A stretch of 64,000 bases of DNA from Pinisolibacter aquiterrae (GTDB lineage Bacteria > Pseudomonadota > Alphaproteobacteria > Rhizobiales > Ancalomicrobiaceae), in NCBI RefSeq assembly GCF_019160155.1, contig NZ_JAFNIH010000023.1, forward strand, positions 186,001-250,000. The letters run 5' to 3'. The first letter of the stretch is position 1, and every line of letters begins with the position of its first letter. Below, piece after piece: positions 29,998-38,441 of this stretch. The notes beneath the pieces are model-generated. The model ran no database searches and was not told the origin of the DNA. It saw only the letters and a program-made list of their open reading frames with translations. A program made the translations under genes and the position numbers.

Positions 29998-32022
29998 TCA
30001 GGCGGCGTCGGCCCAGGCCGCCGTCTCGGCGCCGTCGGCGGCGTAGAGGTCGCGGCTCGCCTCCTCGAGCGGCGGATCGATCAGCCACACCGCCTTGTCG
30101 GCCATCAGCAGGGCATCGAGGGCGCGCAGCACGCGCGGATCGTCGCGGTCGTCCTCGGCCAGCACGATCACGTCGGCGCCGATCAGCAGGGTGGCGAGGC
30201 CCTCCCCCGCTTCCAGACGGCCGACGTCGACGACCACGTCGGCCCAGGTCGCGGCGAGCGCGTCGAGAATGCCGGCGACGCCCTCGTCGCCGAAGGTCGC
30301 GGGCTCCAACGGCTCGACGCCGGCGGGCACGACCCAGCCGCCGCAGTCGTGATCGTGATGGATCGCCTCGGAGAAGGCGGCGCGGCCGGCGAGGATGTCG
30401 GAGAAGCCGGCGTTCTCGCTCTCCGGCTCGGGAACCGTCGCGGCGAGATCGACCAGACAGGCCGAACCCTGAGCCACGGCGGCATTCGCCCACAGGAGCC
30501 GGGCGGCGGCGTGCGCACGGGCGGCGTCGGTGACCGATGTCACGACGATGCGGCGGCCGCGCGGGATCTCCGCCTCGATCTGGTCCCACAGATCGGCGAT
30601 GCGCTCGTCGGTCGCCTCGGCATAGAGCGCGGCACGGCGCGGCGCATCCGCGTCGACCGGGCGCGACGGCGCGATCGCGACCGGCTCCTCGACGCGGGTC
30701 TCGATCGGGGCGGGGATCTCGGCGACCGGCGCGACGCGGTCGCGACGGCGCGCGGGCGCGGCGCCGAAGACGGCCGCGAGGCTCGCCGCGAGGCCGGCGC
30801 CGAACAGGGCGGCGAGGCCGGCGGCGACGATCGGCCGCGTGTTCGACGGAGTTTCGACCACGTCCGGCGCGCCGACGAGGTTCGCCGCGACGGCGGCCTG
30901 ACCGAGCGCCTCGAGATAGGCCGCGTCGCGGCGGGCGAGCGCCTCGGCGAGCGCCGCCCGCAGGCGCGGCAGATCGGCGGCGGCGGCGGCCGGCACCGGC
31001 GCGGCTTCGGGGATCGAGGCGGTGGTCGCCGTCTCCCGCTCGGCGATGCGGCGGTCGATCGCGGCGAGCGCGGCCTTCTGGGCGGCGACGGCGCGGGGCA
31101 GTTCGGCGCGGATCTCGCGATGCAGGTCGGCGAGCCGTTCGGTCGCCTCCTTCAGCAGCGGGTGGTTCTCGAGATAGACGACCGACAGTTCGGCGATGCG
31201 CGAGCGCAGCAGGCCGCGCCGTTCGCGCAGCCGCCGCAGGCCGTCGGTCAGCCCGGCGTCGACGGCGCGATCGGCGCCCTTCTCACCGGCATCGGCGAAA
31301 TCCTCGAGCCGCTTCAGCACGGTCTCGCCCTCGGCGCGCTCGGCGCGGGCGGCGTCCGCTTCGGGATCCGCGACGGGGGCGGCGGCGACGGGCGCCGGCA
31401 TCGTCTCCGCCTCGGCGAGACGGCGGCGGGCCTCCGCCACTTCGGCGCCGCGACGGCGCTCGGCTTCCGCCTCGGCGCGACCGCGCGCCTCGGCGAGGCC
31501 GGAGGCGTAGTCGTGCCAGACGGTGGCGAGGAGGTGCTCGCCGGAGCCGCGATCGGGGGTGGCGAGACGCAGGGCGATCAGGCGCGAGCGGTCGACCCGC
31601 TCCACGGTAAGGGCGGCGCGGAGGGCGGCGAGACGCCGGTCCTCGCGGTCGAGCCCGTCGCCGTCGCGGCCGGCGTCGCCGAAGGCGTCGAGCGGATGTC
31701 GCGGATCGGCGGCGGCGCCGGCGACCACCCGGCGCAACAGGCCGGACGACCCGAGCAGGCCGATCTGAGTGGCGATCAACCGATCGTCGCGGGCGGCGCG
31801 TCCGCTCTCCGAGGCGGCTTCGCCGGGCGCGGCGATCGGCTCGATCAGGATGCGCGCCTCCATCACCAGGGGATCGGCGCGCCACACGGCGAGGCCGCCG
31901 ACCAGAACGGCGGCGGCGAGCGCGGCGAGCGCGATGCGTCCGCGCGCGGCGCGAAGCGCGTCGCGCAGCACGGCGAGGTCGATGGTCGTGTCGGCGGTCG
32001 TAGGCTCTCGGCGAAGCACCAT
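29998..32022 (-). CDS. GumC/Wzc-like polysaccharide chain-length determinant with degenerate ATPase domain
   Basis: A 674-residue inner-membrane polysaccharide co-polymerase. Membrane helix 1 is about 30-47; a large periplasmic, coiled-coil part (about 50-390, rich in Ala, Arg, Glu) contains ELSVVYLENHPLLKEATERL; helix 2 is about 398-421. The cytoplasmic part (about 490-650) follows the fold of bacterial tyrosine-kinase ATPases (IVVTSVTD at 492-499, ACLVDLA, NAGFSDILAGRAAF, DVVVDVG). It has no Walker A lysine motif at 496-503, and no tyrosine-rich tail is seen. The start ATG 32022 follows GAGGAG. It probably controls polymer length with the divergent export lipoprotein. Confidence 0.85.
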   Translation of the reverse strand: MVLRREPTTADTTIDLAVLRDALRAARGRIALAALAAAVLVGGLAVWRADPLVMEARILIEPIAAPGEAASESGRAARDDRLIATQIGLLGSSGLLRRVVAGAAADPRHPLDAFGDAGRDGDGLDREDRRLAALRAALTVERVDRSRLIALRLATPDRGSGEHLLATVWHDYASGLAEARGRAEAEAERRRGAEVAEARRRLAEAETMPAPVAAAPVADPEADAARAERAEGETVLKRLEDFADAGEKGADRAVDAGLTDGLRRLRERRGLLRSRIAELSVVYLENHPLLKEATERLADLHREIRAELPRAVAAQKAALAAIDRRIAERETATTASIPEAAPVPAAAAADLPRLRAALAEALARRDAAYLEALGQAAVAANLVGAPDVVETPSNTRPIVAAGLAALFGAGLAASLAAVFGAAPARRRDRVAPVAEIPAPIETRVEEPVAIAPSRPVDADAPRRAALYAEATDERIADLWDQIEAEIPRGRRIVVTSVTDAARAHAAARLLWANAAVAQGSACLVDLAATVPEPESENAGFSDILAGRAAFSEAIHHDHDCGGWVVPAGVEPLEPATFGDEGVAGILDALAATWADVVVDVGRLEAGEGLATLLIGADVIVLAEDDRDDPRVLRALDALLMADKAVWLIDPPLEEASRDLYAADGAETAAWADAA

Positions 32023-32060
32023 GAAGGTTTCTCCTCGCCCGCCATGGTGAGCCGCGAGGG

Positions 32061-32076
32061 TTAGCATCTCGTTAAC
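32061..32076. promoter_or_regulatory. CtrA-like site 1, gumC-like/wza region
   Basis: TTAG, seven bases, TTAAC matches the CtrA consensus TTAA-N7-TTAAC with one mismatch. It lies 39 bases upstream of the chain-length determinant start and 106 upstream of the export lipoprotein. Confidence 0.4.
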
Positions 32077-32118
32077 CATGATCGCGACGACGGCTCCCTG
32101 AAATTCCGAGGGCCACGC

Positions 32119-32134
32119 TTCAAGCTTCATTAAC
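32119..32134. promoter_or_regulatory. CtrA-like site 2, gumC-like/wza region
   Basis: TTCA, seven bases, TTAAC has one mismatch to the CtrA consensus. It is 58 bases from site 1 in the same 159-base divergent promoter region. Both copies continue as TTAACCAT. Two such sites close together are more than I would expect by chance in DNA of this GC content. Confidence 0.4.
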
Positions 32135-32181
32135 CATATCGCACCACTCTGCCGATCATGACGGGTGCGAAGGGTTCGAAG

Positions 32182-32742
32182 ATGTCGTCTCGATTGGTTC
32201 AGGTGTTGCTCGTGGCGGGCCTCCTCACGGGGTGCTCGAACTACGTGCGTCCGAGCCCGGCCTTCCACGACGTGCTCAATCAGCCCTACACGTTCGATGC
32301 CGGCGATCGGCTGCGCATCACCGTGTTCGATCAGGCGGCCTTGACCAACGTCTATACGGTCGATGCCAGCGGCAACATCTCGGTGCCGCTGATCGGCGGC
32401 GTGCCGGCGCGCGGGCGCAAGGCGGTCGAACTCGAGCGCGACATCGCGATGCGGCTGCGCAACGGCGGTTATCTGCGCAGCCCCGACGTCTCCGTCGACA
32501 TCGACCAGTATCGCCCCTTCTTCATCATGGGCGAGGTCAAGAACGCCGGCCAATATCCTTACGTCGCCGGTATGACGGCGCAGACGGCGGTGGCGATCGC
32601 AGGCGGCTACACCGCCCGCGCCGATCAGCGCACGCTCGACGTCACCCGCCAGATCAACGGCGAGGTTCTGGTCGGGCGGGTGCCGGGGACCGACCCGATC
32701 CGTCCCGGCGACACGATCTACGTGCGCGAGCGGTTCTTCTGA
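32182..32742 (+). CDS. Polysaccharide export lipoprotein (Wza-like)
   Basis: A 186-residue outer-membrane lipoprotein. The signal peptide ends at a lipobox (LLTGCS), followed by the poly-export domain (YTFDAGDRLRITVFDQ) and SLBB-like repeats (YRPFFIMGEVKNAGQYPYVA, then TAQTAVAIAGGY). It is short compared with E. coli Wza (about 380), as in GumB-type proteins, and lacks the C-terminal membrane helix. The start is put at ATG 32182, which has GAAGGG seven bases upstream; ATG 32158 has no such site. It should pair with the chain-length determinant for export. Confidence 0.9.
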   Translation: MSSRLVQVLLVAGLLTGCSNYVRPSPAFHDVLNQPYTFDAGDRLRITVFDQAALTNVYTVDASGNISVPLIGGVPARGRKAVELERDIAMRLRNGGYLRSPDVSVDIDQYRPFFIMGEVKNAGQYPYVAGMTAQTAVAIAGGYTARADQRTLDVTRQINGEVLVGRVPGTDPIRPGDTIYVRERFF

Positions 32743-32982
32743 TACCGGCGTCTCGACTTTTCGCGAATCTGGTCGCAATTTTTTAAACTTAACGAAAATC
32801 CTCTGCGATTTCAGAGTCTTCGACCTATCGCAATCAACGCCGCCTTCACTTTCCCGGGGCAATCTACTCGACGACCCGAGAACGGGTCCTCGCGACGGCG
32901 TGGCCGATGGGCGAGCGTCGACGACGGGGACGTCGCGACGCGCCCCATGCGCTCGCGACGGGACGAATACCCGGAGACGGAC
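32743..32982 (+). promoter_or_regulatory. AT-rich region between export lipoprotein and priming transferase
   Basis: These 240 bases hold no gene. An AT-rich block (32775-32810) with two close TTAA words could carry a promoter. A GACCCG-AGAA-CGGGTC hairpin lies at 32873-32888, about 95 bases before the transferase start. The transferase may thus have its own promoter rather than reading through from the lipoprotein gene. Confidence 0.35.
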
Positions 32983-34548
32983 ATGAAGCAGATCGATCCG
33001 AAGACCCTCTATCGCCAGAGCGTCGACATCGCCGCGCTCGGCGAAGGACCGGCCGATTTCGAGGCGGTCCCGGAAACGCCGAGGGCCGACACCTCGCTCT
33101 CCCAGCAGGCGCGCGACGTCGCGGCGCTGTTCTCCGATCGGCCGATCTCGCGCCGTCTGCTCGCCGGATCGGTGCGCACGGCCGATTTCGTCGCCCTGGT
33201 CGGGCTCGGCCTGACGATCCTGACACTGGCGGGCGCCTTCGACGCGCCGCGGATCGACCGTCTCGAGGCGGTGACGGTGCCGATCGGCGCGGCGCTGGCG
33301 GTGCTGTTCGTGCAGGCCGTCGACGGCTATCAGATCTCCTCGTTCCGCGACTACGCGATGCAGCTCGGCCGGGTCATCGCGGCCTGGGCGATGCTGTTCG
33401 CCGGCGGCGCGGCGCTCGCCTTCTTCACCGGCCGGGTCGACGCCGCCGAGGGGGCGATGGTCGTCCGCTGGTTCCTCGGCGGCATCGGCTGGTTCGTGCT
33501 GTCGCGCTTCGTGATCACCCATCTGGTGCGCAACTGGACGCGCGACGGGCGGCTCGAGCGGCGCGCGGTGATCGTCGGCGGCGGCAAGCTCGCCGAGGAG
33601 CTGATTCGCGGCCTCGAGGCACAGCCCGGCAACGACATCCGCATCTGCGGCATCTTCGACGACCGCGACGACGAACGCTCGCCGGCGATGGTCGAGGGCT
33701 ATCCCAAACTCGGCACCGTCCCGGAACTGGTCGAGTTCGGCCGCATCATCAAGCTCGACATGCTGATCGTGGCGCTGCCGGTCTCGGCCGCCGTCCGCGT
33801 CCAGCAGCTCCTGCGCAAACTGTGGGTGCTGCCGGTCGACATCCGCCTCTCGGCCCATGCCGACAAGCTCAAGTTCCGGCCGCGCAACTATTCCTACGAG
33901 GGCTCGCTGCCGTTCATCGACGTGGTCGACAAGCCGCTCGCCGACTGGGACGCGGTCACCAAGCGGATCTTCGATCTGGTGGTGGGGTCGATCGCGCTGT
34001 TGGTCCTCTCGCCGATCATGATCGGCGCGGCGATCGCGGTGAAGGCGACCAGCAAGGGGCCGATCTTCTTCCGCCAGAAGCGATTCGGCTTCAACAACGA
34101 GGTCGTCTCGGTGTGGAAGTTCCGCTCGATGTACGTCGACAAGTGCGATCACGACGTCAAACAGGCGGTGACCAAGGGCGACCCGCGCGTCACTCCGGTC
34201 GGGCGCTTCATCCGCAAGACCTCGATCGACGAACTGCCGCAGCTCTTCAACGTGCTGATGGGTGAGCTGAGCCTCGTCGGTCCACGCCCGCACGCGGTCA
34301 ACGCTCAGACCGAGAACCATCTCTGGGACACCGTCGTCGACGGCTATTTCGCCCGCCACAAGGTCAAGCCCGGGGTCACCGGCTGGGCGCAGATCAACGG
34401 CTGGCGCGGCGAGATCGACACGCCCGAGAAGATCCGCAAGCGCGTCGAGCACGACATCTACTACATCGAGAACTGGTCGATCCTGTTCGACCTCAAGATC
34501 CTCGCGCTGACCCCGTTCCGGCTGTTCGACACCCGAAACGCCTATTGA
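32983..34548 (+). CDS. Undecaprenyl-phosphate glucose-1-phosphate transferase (priming glycosyltransferase)
   Basis: A 521-residue polyprenyl-phosphate sugar-phosphotransferase that puts the first sugar on undecaprenyl phosphate. Four to five membrane helices (about 80-200) are followed by a nucleotide-binding-like domain ([19 protein letters not shown]). The catalytic domain begins with [19 protein letters not shown], then [47 protein letters not shown] and [16 protein letters not shown]. This order is that of the WcaJ/GumD/WbaP family. The start ATG 32983 follows GGAG. No other glycosyltransferases are adjacent, so the polymer cannot be named. Confidence 0.93.
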   Translation: MKQIDPKTLYRQSVDIAALGEGPADFEAVPETPRADTSLSQQARDVAALFSDRPISRRLLAGSVRTADFVALVGLGLTILTLAGAFDAPRIDRLEAVTVPIGAALAVLFVQAVDGYQISSFRDYAMQLGRVIAAWAMLFAGGAALAFFTGRVDAAEGAMVVRWFLGGIGWFVLSRFVITHLVRNWTRDGRLERRAVIVGGGKLAEELIRGLEAQPGNDIRICGIFDDRDDERSPAMVEGYPKLGTVPELVEFGRIIKLDMLIVALPVSAAVRVQQLLRKLWVLPVDIRLSAHADKLKFRPRNYSYEGSLPFIDVVDKPLADWDAVTKRIFDLVVGSIALLVLSPIMIGAAIAVKATSKGPIFFRQKRFGFNNEVVSVWKFRSMYVDKCDHDVKQAVTKGDPRVTPVGRFIRKTSIDELPQLFNVLMGELSLVGPRPHAVNAQTENHLWDTVVDGYFARHKVKPGVTGWAQINGWRGEIDTPEKIRKRVEHDIYYIENWSILFDLKILALTPFRLFDTRNAY

Positions 34549-34586
34549 ACCCTCGCGCGCGGCAGGCTCCTCGCCGCGCGCACCGT

Positions 34587-34628
34587 CGCCCCCGGCCCGG
34601 CTCACACGACCGACCGGGGGCGTTTTCG
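34587..34628 (+). terminator. Intrinsic terminator of the priming transferase gene
   Basis: CGCCCCCGG (34587-34595) pairs with CCGGGGGCG (34614-34622), with an inner CGG/CCG extension, followed by TTTTCG. It lies 39 bases after the stop. Confidence 0.75.
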
Positions 34629-34635
34629 TCTCGCC

Positions 34636-35250
34636 TCAGGCGCGGCGGATCTGGTCGGCGCCGAGCACCGCCAGGACGACGCCGGCGATACGGTCGATCC
34701 ACAGGCGCACCCGGTGGCCGAGCGCATGACGCAGGCCCGAGACGCCGATCACGACCCCGATCCACCAGCCGAGCGACCCGGTGACCACGCCCGCGACGGT
34801 GGCGACGGCGGAGGCCGGATCGAAGCCGGAGGTGGGGGCGAGCGCGGTGAAGACGGCGGCGAACATGACGATGGTCGGCGGGTTGGTCAGCGTCAGCGCG
34901 ACCGAACCGAGGAAGGCGGCGCGGATCGAGCCGCCGGCGCGGTCCTCGGCGACCTTGCCGTCGTCCTTGGTGAAGAAGGTCTTCAGGCCGAGCCAGATCA
35001 GCAGGAGGCCCGCGGCGAGGTGGAGCGGCTTCTCCCAGGCGAGCACGAAGGCGGAGACGCCGGCGAGGCCGAGCGCCGCCACGGCGGCATAGATGCCGTC
35101 GCCGATGGCGATGCCGGCGCCGGTGGCGAGCCCGGAGCGCCAGCCGGTCGTCAGCGTGCGGCGCATGCACAGGAGGCTCATCGGCCCGACCGGGGCGGCG
35201 ACGGCGACGCCGATGCCGGCCGATTTCAAATAGAGAAGCAGCCACTCCAT
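34636..35250 (-). CDS. LysE/RhtB-family amino-acid exporter
   Basis: A 204-residue, six-span membrane protein. The N-terminal signature is GIGVAVAAPVGPMSLLCMRRTL followed by GWRSGLATGAGIAIGDGIYA, typical of the LysE superfamily. A central LTLTNPPTIVMFAAVF segment holds the conserved NP. It exports an amino acid or similar small molecule; the substrate cannot be told from sequence. The start is ATG 35250, with GGAG upstream. It converges on the priming transferase gene. Confidence 0.9.
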   Translation of the reverse strand: MEWLLLYLKSAGIGVAVAAPVGPMSLLCMRRTLTTGWRSGLATGAGIAIGDGIYAAVAALGLAGVSAFVLAWEKPLHLAAGLLLIWLGLKTFFTKDDGKVAEDRAGGSIRAAFLGSVALTLTNPPTIVMFAAVFTALAPTSGFDPASAVATVAGVVTGSLGWWIGVVIGVSGLRHALGHRVRLWIDRIAGVVLAVLGADQIRRA

Positions 35251-35414
35251 GATGTCGGTCTCCGTTGCGACGCGCGAGGGTCGCATCCGACACTAAGGAC
35301 GTGTCGCGGGCGGGTCCAGAGGCCGCTCGCCGACGCCTCGCGCGGACGTGATGAAACATCGGGCATGCTCGTCTCGTAGAACCGGACGAGACCCGATCCT
35401 CTTCGCGAGTACCG

Positions 35415-36314
35415 ATGCCGACCTCCTCCCTCCGCCTCCCCTTCCCCGCCCTTCCCGATGCGCTCGCGCCGTGGCGGGACCGCAACGGGCGCTTCTCGCC
35501 GCTCCGGGCCGTGGTGCTCGCGGCGCTGCTGGCGCCGGCGGTGTGGCTCGTCTACCGGGCCGCGAGCGGCGATCTCGGCCCACGGCCGATCACCGAGGCG
35601 CTGCGCTTCGCCGGCGACCGGGCGATCGAGACGCTGATCGTCACCATCGCGATCACGCCGCTGCGCAAGCTCTCGGGCTGGTCGAAGCTGATCGGCGTCC
35701 GGCGGATGATCGGGCTCACCGCCTTCTTCTGGACCGCGACCCATTTCGGCCTCTACGCCCTCGACAACGGGTTCGCCCCCGCCAAGATCGCCACCGAGAT
35801 CGTCCTGCGGCCCTATCTCCTGCTCGGCTTCGTCGCCTTCTGCGGCCTCGCCGCGCTCGCCGCGACCTCGACCGACGGCATGATCCGGCGCCTCGGCGGG
35901 CCGACCTGGGGGCGGCTCCACGGGCTCGTCCATCCGATCGTGATCATGGGGCTGGTGCATCTCTTCCTGCAGGTGCGGCTCGATCCCGCGACGGGGGCTT
36001 GGCTCGCGGGGGCGGCGATCGGCGGTCTCGCCATCCGCGTCCTCCTCGCGCGGGCCGGCGGCGTCGGCTGGGGCGGCGTCGCCTTCGCCTCGGCGGTCGC
36101 GACGCTCGCCGGGGCGGCGGCGGAACTCGCCTGGTTCGCGGCCAAGACCATGCGCCCGCTGGCGCCGATCGCCTGGGCCAATTTCGATACGGCCTTCCGG
36201 GTCGCGCCGTCGTGGTGGGCGGGGGCGACGGTGGCGCTTCTGGCCGGCGGGGCGCTGCTGTTCCAGGCCTGGAAGCGGCGCGAGGCACGGGGGGCGCGAC
36301 CGGCGGCGCGCTGA
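35415..36314 (+). CDS. msrQ: Heme-binding membrane subunit MsrQ
   Basis: A 299-residue, six-span protein of the ferric-reductase-like family. Marks are ITPLRKLSG, GVRRMIGLTAFFWTATHFGLYALD and GRLHGLVHPIVIMGLVHLFLQVR, which supply heme-ligand histidines. MsrQ passes electrons to periplasmic MsrP to repair oxidised methionines. No msrP is adjacent in this window, which is unusual because the pair is often an operon. The first 30 residues are longer than in E. coli. The start is the ATG at 35415. Confidence 0.85.
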   Translation: MPTSSLRLPFPALPDALAPWRDRNGRFSPLRAVVLAALLAPAVWLVYRAASGDLGPRPITEALRFAGDRAIETLIVTIAITPLRKLSGWSKLIGVRRMIGLTAFFWTATHFGLYALDNGFAPAKIATEIVLRPYLLLGFVAFCGLAALAATSTDGMIRRLGGPTWGRLHGLVHPIVIMGLVHLFLQVRLDPATGAWLAGAAIGGLAIRVLLARAGGVGWGGVAFASAVATLAGAAAELAWFAAKTMRPLAPIAWANFDTAFRVAPSWWAGATVALLAGGALLFQAWKRREARGARPAAR

Positions 36315-36323
36315 CCTCTTGCA

Positions 36324-36350
36324 TTTAGACTGTATTTCGATATATCTAAA
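36324..36350. promoter_or_regulatory. Probable operator before the PadR gene
   Basis: TTTAGA (36324-36329) and TCTAAA (36345-36350) form perfect arms around a 15-base centre that includes the palindrome GATATATC (36339-36346). The block is AT-rich in a GC-rich region and ends 48 bases before the PadR start. PadR proteins usually bind such AT-rich palindromes in their own promoters, so autoregulation is inferred. Confidence 0.55.
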
Positions 36351-36398
36351 ACAGTGCGATCGCCGCAGTGGCGATCCCTGTCGAAAAGGATCGAACAC

Positions 36399-37049
36399 AT
36401 GTTCGGACATGAGATGCGGCATCGCGGCCGCGATTTTCTGGAACGCGGCTTCGGCCGCATGCGCGGCCACGGCCGCTGCGAGGGCGGGCCGACGCGCGCC
36501 GCCTGGGACGGCGACGAGGGCATGGAGCCGGGCTTCGGCCTCGGCGGCGCCGGGCCGCGCGGCTTCGGCCGGCACGGCCGGCGGGGCGGCGGGCGCTTCT
36601 TCGCCCATGGCGGGTTGCGGCTCGTGATGTTGGCGATGCTCGCCGAGCAGCCGCGTCACGGCTACGAGATCATCAAGGCGATCGAGGACCGCATGGGCGG
36701 CTCCTACGTGCCGAGCGCCGGCGTGGTCTATCCGACCCTGACCCTGCTCGAGGAGACCGGCCAGATCGAGGTGGCGGCGGCCGAGGGCGCCAAGAAGCTC
36801 TACGCCATCACCGACGCCGGCCGGGCGACGCTCGAGAGCAATCGCGCCTCGGTCGACGCGATGCTGGCGCGCATGGACGAGGCCGGCGCCGCGCGCCAGG
36901 GGCCGCGCGATCCGCGCCTGATCCGGGCGGTCGAGAACCTCCGCCTGGCGCTGCGCCTCAAGCTGGCCACTCCGTCGCTCGGCGACGAGGAGACCGCGGC
37001 CCTGGTCGCCCTGCTCGACGAGACCGCGAGCCGGATCGAGAAGCTGTGA
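36399..37049 (+). CDS. PadR-family regulator with His/Gly/Arg-rich N-terminal extension
   Basis: A 216-residue protein. Residues 1-67 are low-complexity, rich in Gly, Arg, His and Phe (for example RHRGRDFLERGFGRMRGHGR). The PadR winged helix begins at about residue 68: LRLVMLAMLAEQPRHGYEIIK, then GVVYPTLTLLEETG and KKLYAITDAGR. A C-terminal dimerisation helix follows. The extension could bind metal or heme, as do other His-rich sensor regulators, but this is only inference. The start ATG 36399 has AAGGA eight bases upstream. It precedes a DUF2218 gene by 101 bases, probably one operon. Confidence 0.88.
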   Translation: MFGHEMRHRGRDFLERGFGRMRGHGRCEGGPTRAAWDGDEGMEPGFGLGGAGPRGFGRHGRRGGGRFFAHGGLRLVMLAMLAEQPRHGYEIIKAIEDRMGGSYVPSAGVVYPTLTLLEETGQIEVAAAEGAKKLYAITDAGRATLESNRASVDAMLARMDEAGAARQGPRDPRLIRAVENLRLALRLKLATPSLGDEETAALVALLDETASRIEKL

Positions 37050-37150
37050 CCGCGCCCCTTCGATCGCCCGTCGCGAACGGGCGATCGACCGGCGCCGCCG
37101 ATGGCGCCCACCCTCTTCCCTCTTCTTCCTCTTTCCGAAAGGACACGCCG

Positions 37151-37438
37151 ATGGCCGAAGCCGTCTGCGAAACCCCGACCGCGTCGGGCTCGCGTCATCT
37201 CCAGCAGCTCCGCGAGCATTTCGCCCACGAGATCCCGGCCGACTGCACGCCGACCGAAGGATCGATCACCTTCCCGCTCGGCCCCGTCGCGCTCCGCGCC
37301 GACGCCACCGGCCTCACCATCACCGTGACGGCGGACGACGCCGACCGTCTCGCCGAATTGAAGGACGTGGTGATCCGTCACCTCGTGCGCTTCGCCTTTC
37401 GCGAGACCCTGGCGGTCGAGTGGCGCGACGCCGCCTGA
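37151..37438 (+). CDS. DUF2218 protein
   Basis: A 95-residue cytosolic protein matching DUF2218: HFAHEIPADCTPTEGSITFPLG, then LTITVTADDADRLAELKDVVIRHLVRFAFRE. The fold is probably alpha/beta. The function is unknown to me. It follows the PadR regulator on the same strand with AAAGGA nine bases before its ATG, so it is likely co-regulated with it. Confidence 0.82.
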   Translation: MAEAVCETPTASGSRHLQQLREHFAHEIPADCTPTEGSITFPLGPVALRADATGLTITVTADDADRLAELKDVVIRHLVRFAFRETLAVEWRDAA

Positions 37439-37455
37439 GGCCGCCGACGCACCTG

Positions 37456-37489
37456 TCGGACGACCGTCCGAGAAAATCTCGGACGACCG
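37456..37489. repeat. Nested inverted and direct repeats before the EamA gene
   Basis: GTCCGAGA (37466-37473) and TCTCGGAC (37477-37484) form a perfect 8-bp inverted repeat around AAA. An 11-base direct repeat TCGGACGACCG flanks it at 37456-37466 and 37479-37489. It lies 62-95 bases before the EamA start. It could be an operator or a transcription-ending hairpin for the DUF2218 gene; no T tract follows. Confidence 0.45.
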
Positions 37490-37550
37490 CTCGACAAGAC
37501 CGGGAGGCCGGGTCAAACAGAAGGACGATCACGCCAGCCCAGAGCCGTCC

Positions 37551-38441
37551 ATGACCCGTTCCACCGCCAATCTCCTGCTGCTCGGTGCCGCTGCTCTGTG
37601 GGGGGCCGCCTTCGTGCCGCAGTCGACGGCGATGCAGATGATGTCGCCGACGTGGTTCCTGACCCTGCGGTTCGCGGTGTCGACGCTGATCCTCCTGCCC
37701 CTGATGCTGCGCGAGGCGCGGTTGGCGAGCGGGCCGATCGATCGCGGCTCGGTGGCGCTGATGGGGCTGATCGGGCTGGTCTTCCTCGTCGGCAATCTGC
37801 TGCAACAGGTTTCGCTTCTGACCACGTCGGTCGCCAACGCCGGCTTTCTCACCTCGCTCTACATCCTCTTCACGCCCTTCGTGGCGATGGCGCTGACCCA
37901 CGAGCGGCCGGGTGTGGCGGTCTGGCCGGCGGCGGGGCTGGGGCTCCTCGGGGCCTGGCTCCTGTCGGGCGGGCTCGGCGGCCGCTTCGTCATCGGCGAC
38001 GTGCTGGTGACGCTCGGCGCGGTCTGCTGGGCGATCCAGATCGTGCTGCTCGGACTGGTGACGCGGCGGGTCGACCGGCCGATGGCGCTGGTGGCGATCC
38101 AGGGCGGCATGGTCGCCGTGGTCTGCGGCGGCTGGGCGGCCGTGCACGATCCGATCTCCTGGGAGGCGATCGTCGCGACCAAGTGGGAGCTCGCCTATAC
38201 CGGGCTCGTCGCCGGCGTCCTCGGCTATTCGCTCCAGGCGATGGCCCAGCGCCACACCGAGGCCTCCGACGCGGCCATCGTCTTCTCCACCGAGGCGCCC
38301 TTCGCCGCCCTGCTCGGCTGGCTCCTGCTCGGCGAACACCCGACGCCGGCGCAATGGGCCGGCTCGGCGACGATCTTCGCGGCGGTGTTGCTGGTGCAGC
38401 TGTGGCCGTCGCGGCGTCAGGCCGGCGTCGCCGGGGCCTGA
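37551..38441 (+). CDS. EamA/DMT-family transporter
   Basis: A 296-residue, ten-span drug/metabolite transporter with two EamA halves. The first begins [19 protein letters not shown] with the [18 protein letters not shown] helix; the second includes [20 protein letters not shown] and ends with [18 protein letters not shown] and [15 protein letters not shown]. The substrate is unknown; relatives export amino acids or other metabolites. The start is the ATG at 37551. Confidence 0.9.
   Translation: MTRSTANLLLLGAAALWGAAFVPQSTAMQMMSPTWFLTLRFAVSTLILLPLMLREARLASGPIDRGSVALMGLIGLVFLVGNLLQQVSLLTTSVANAGFLTSLYILFTPFVAMALTHERPGVAVWPAAGLGLLGAWLLSGGLGGRFVIGDVLVTLGAVCWAIQIVLLGLVTRRVDRPMALVAIQGGMVAVVCGGWAAVHDPISWEAIVATKWELAYTGLVAGVLGYSLQAMAQRHTEASDAAIVFSTEAPFAALLGWLLLGEHPTPAQWAGSATIFAAVLLVQLWPSRRQAGVAGA

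Noticed and set aside
29998-34605. A minus-strand frame open for about 1535 codons, running antisense through the export lipoprotein and priming transferase genes.
   Set aside because: Only the 674 codons from 32022 show family sequence. The rest is low-complexity Arg/His/Asp-rich translation that arises because stop codons are rare in the third frame of GC-rich genes.
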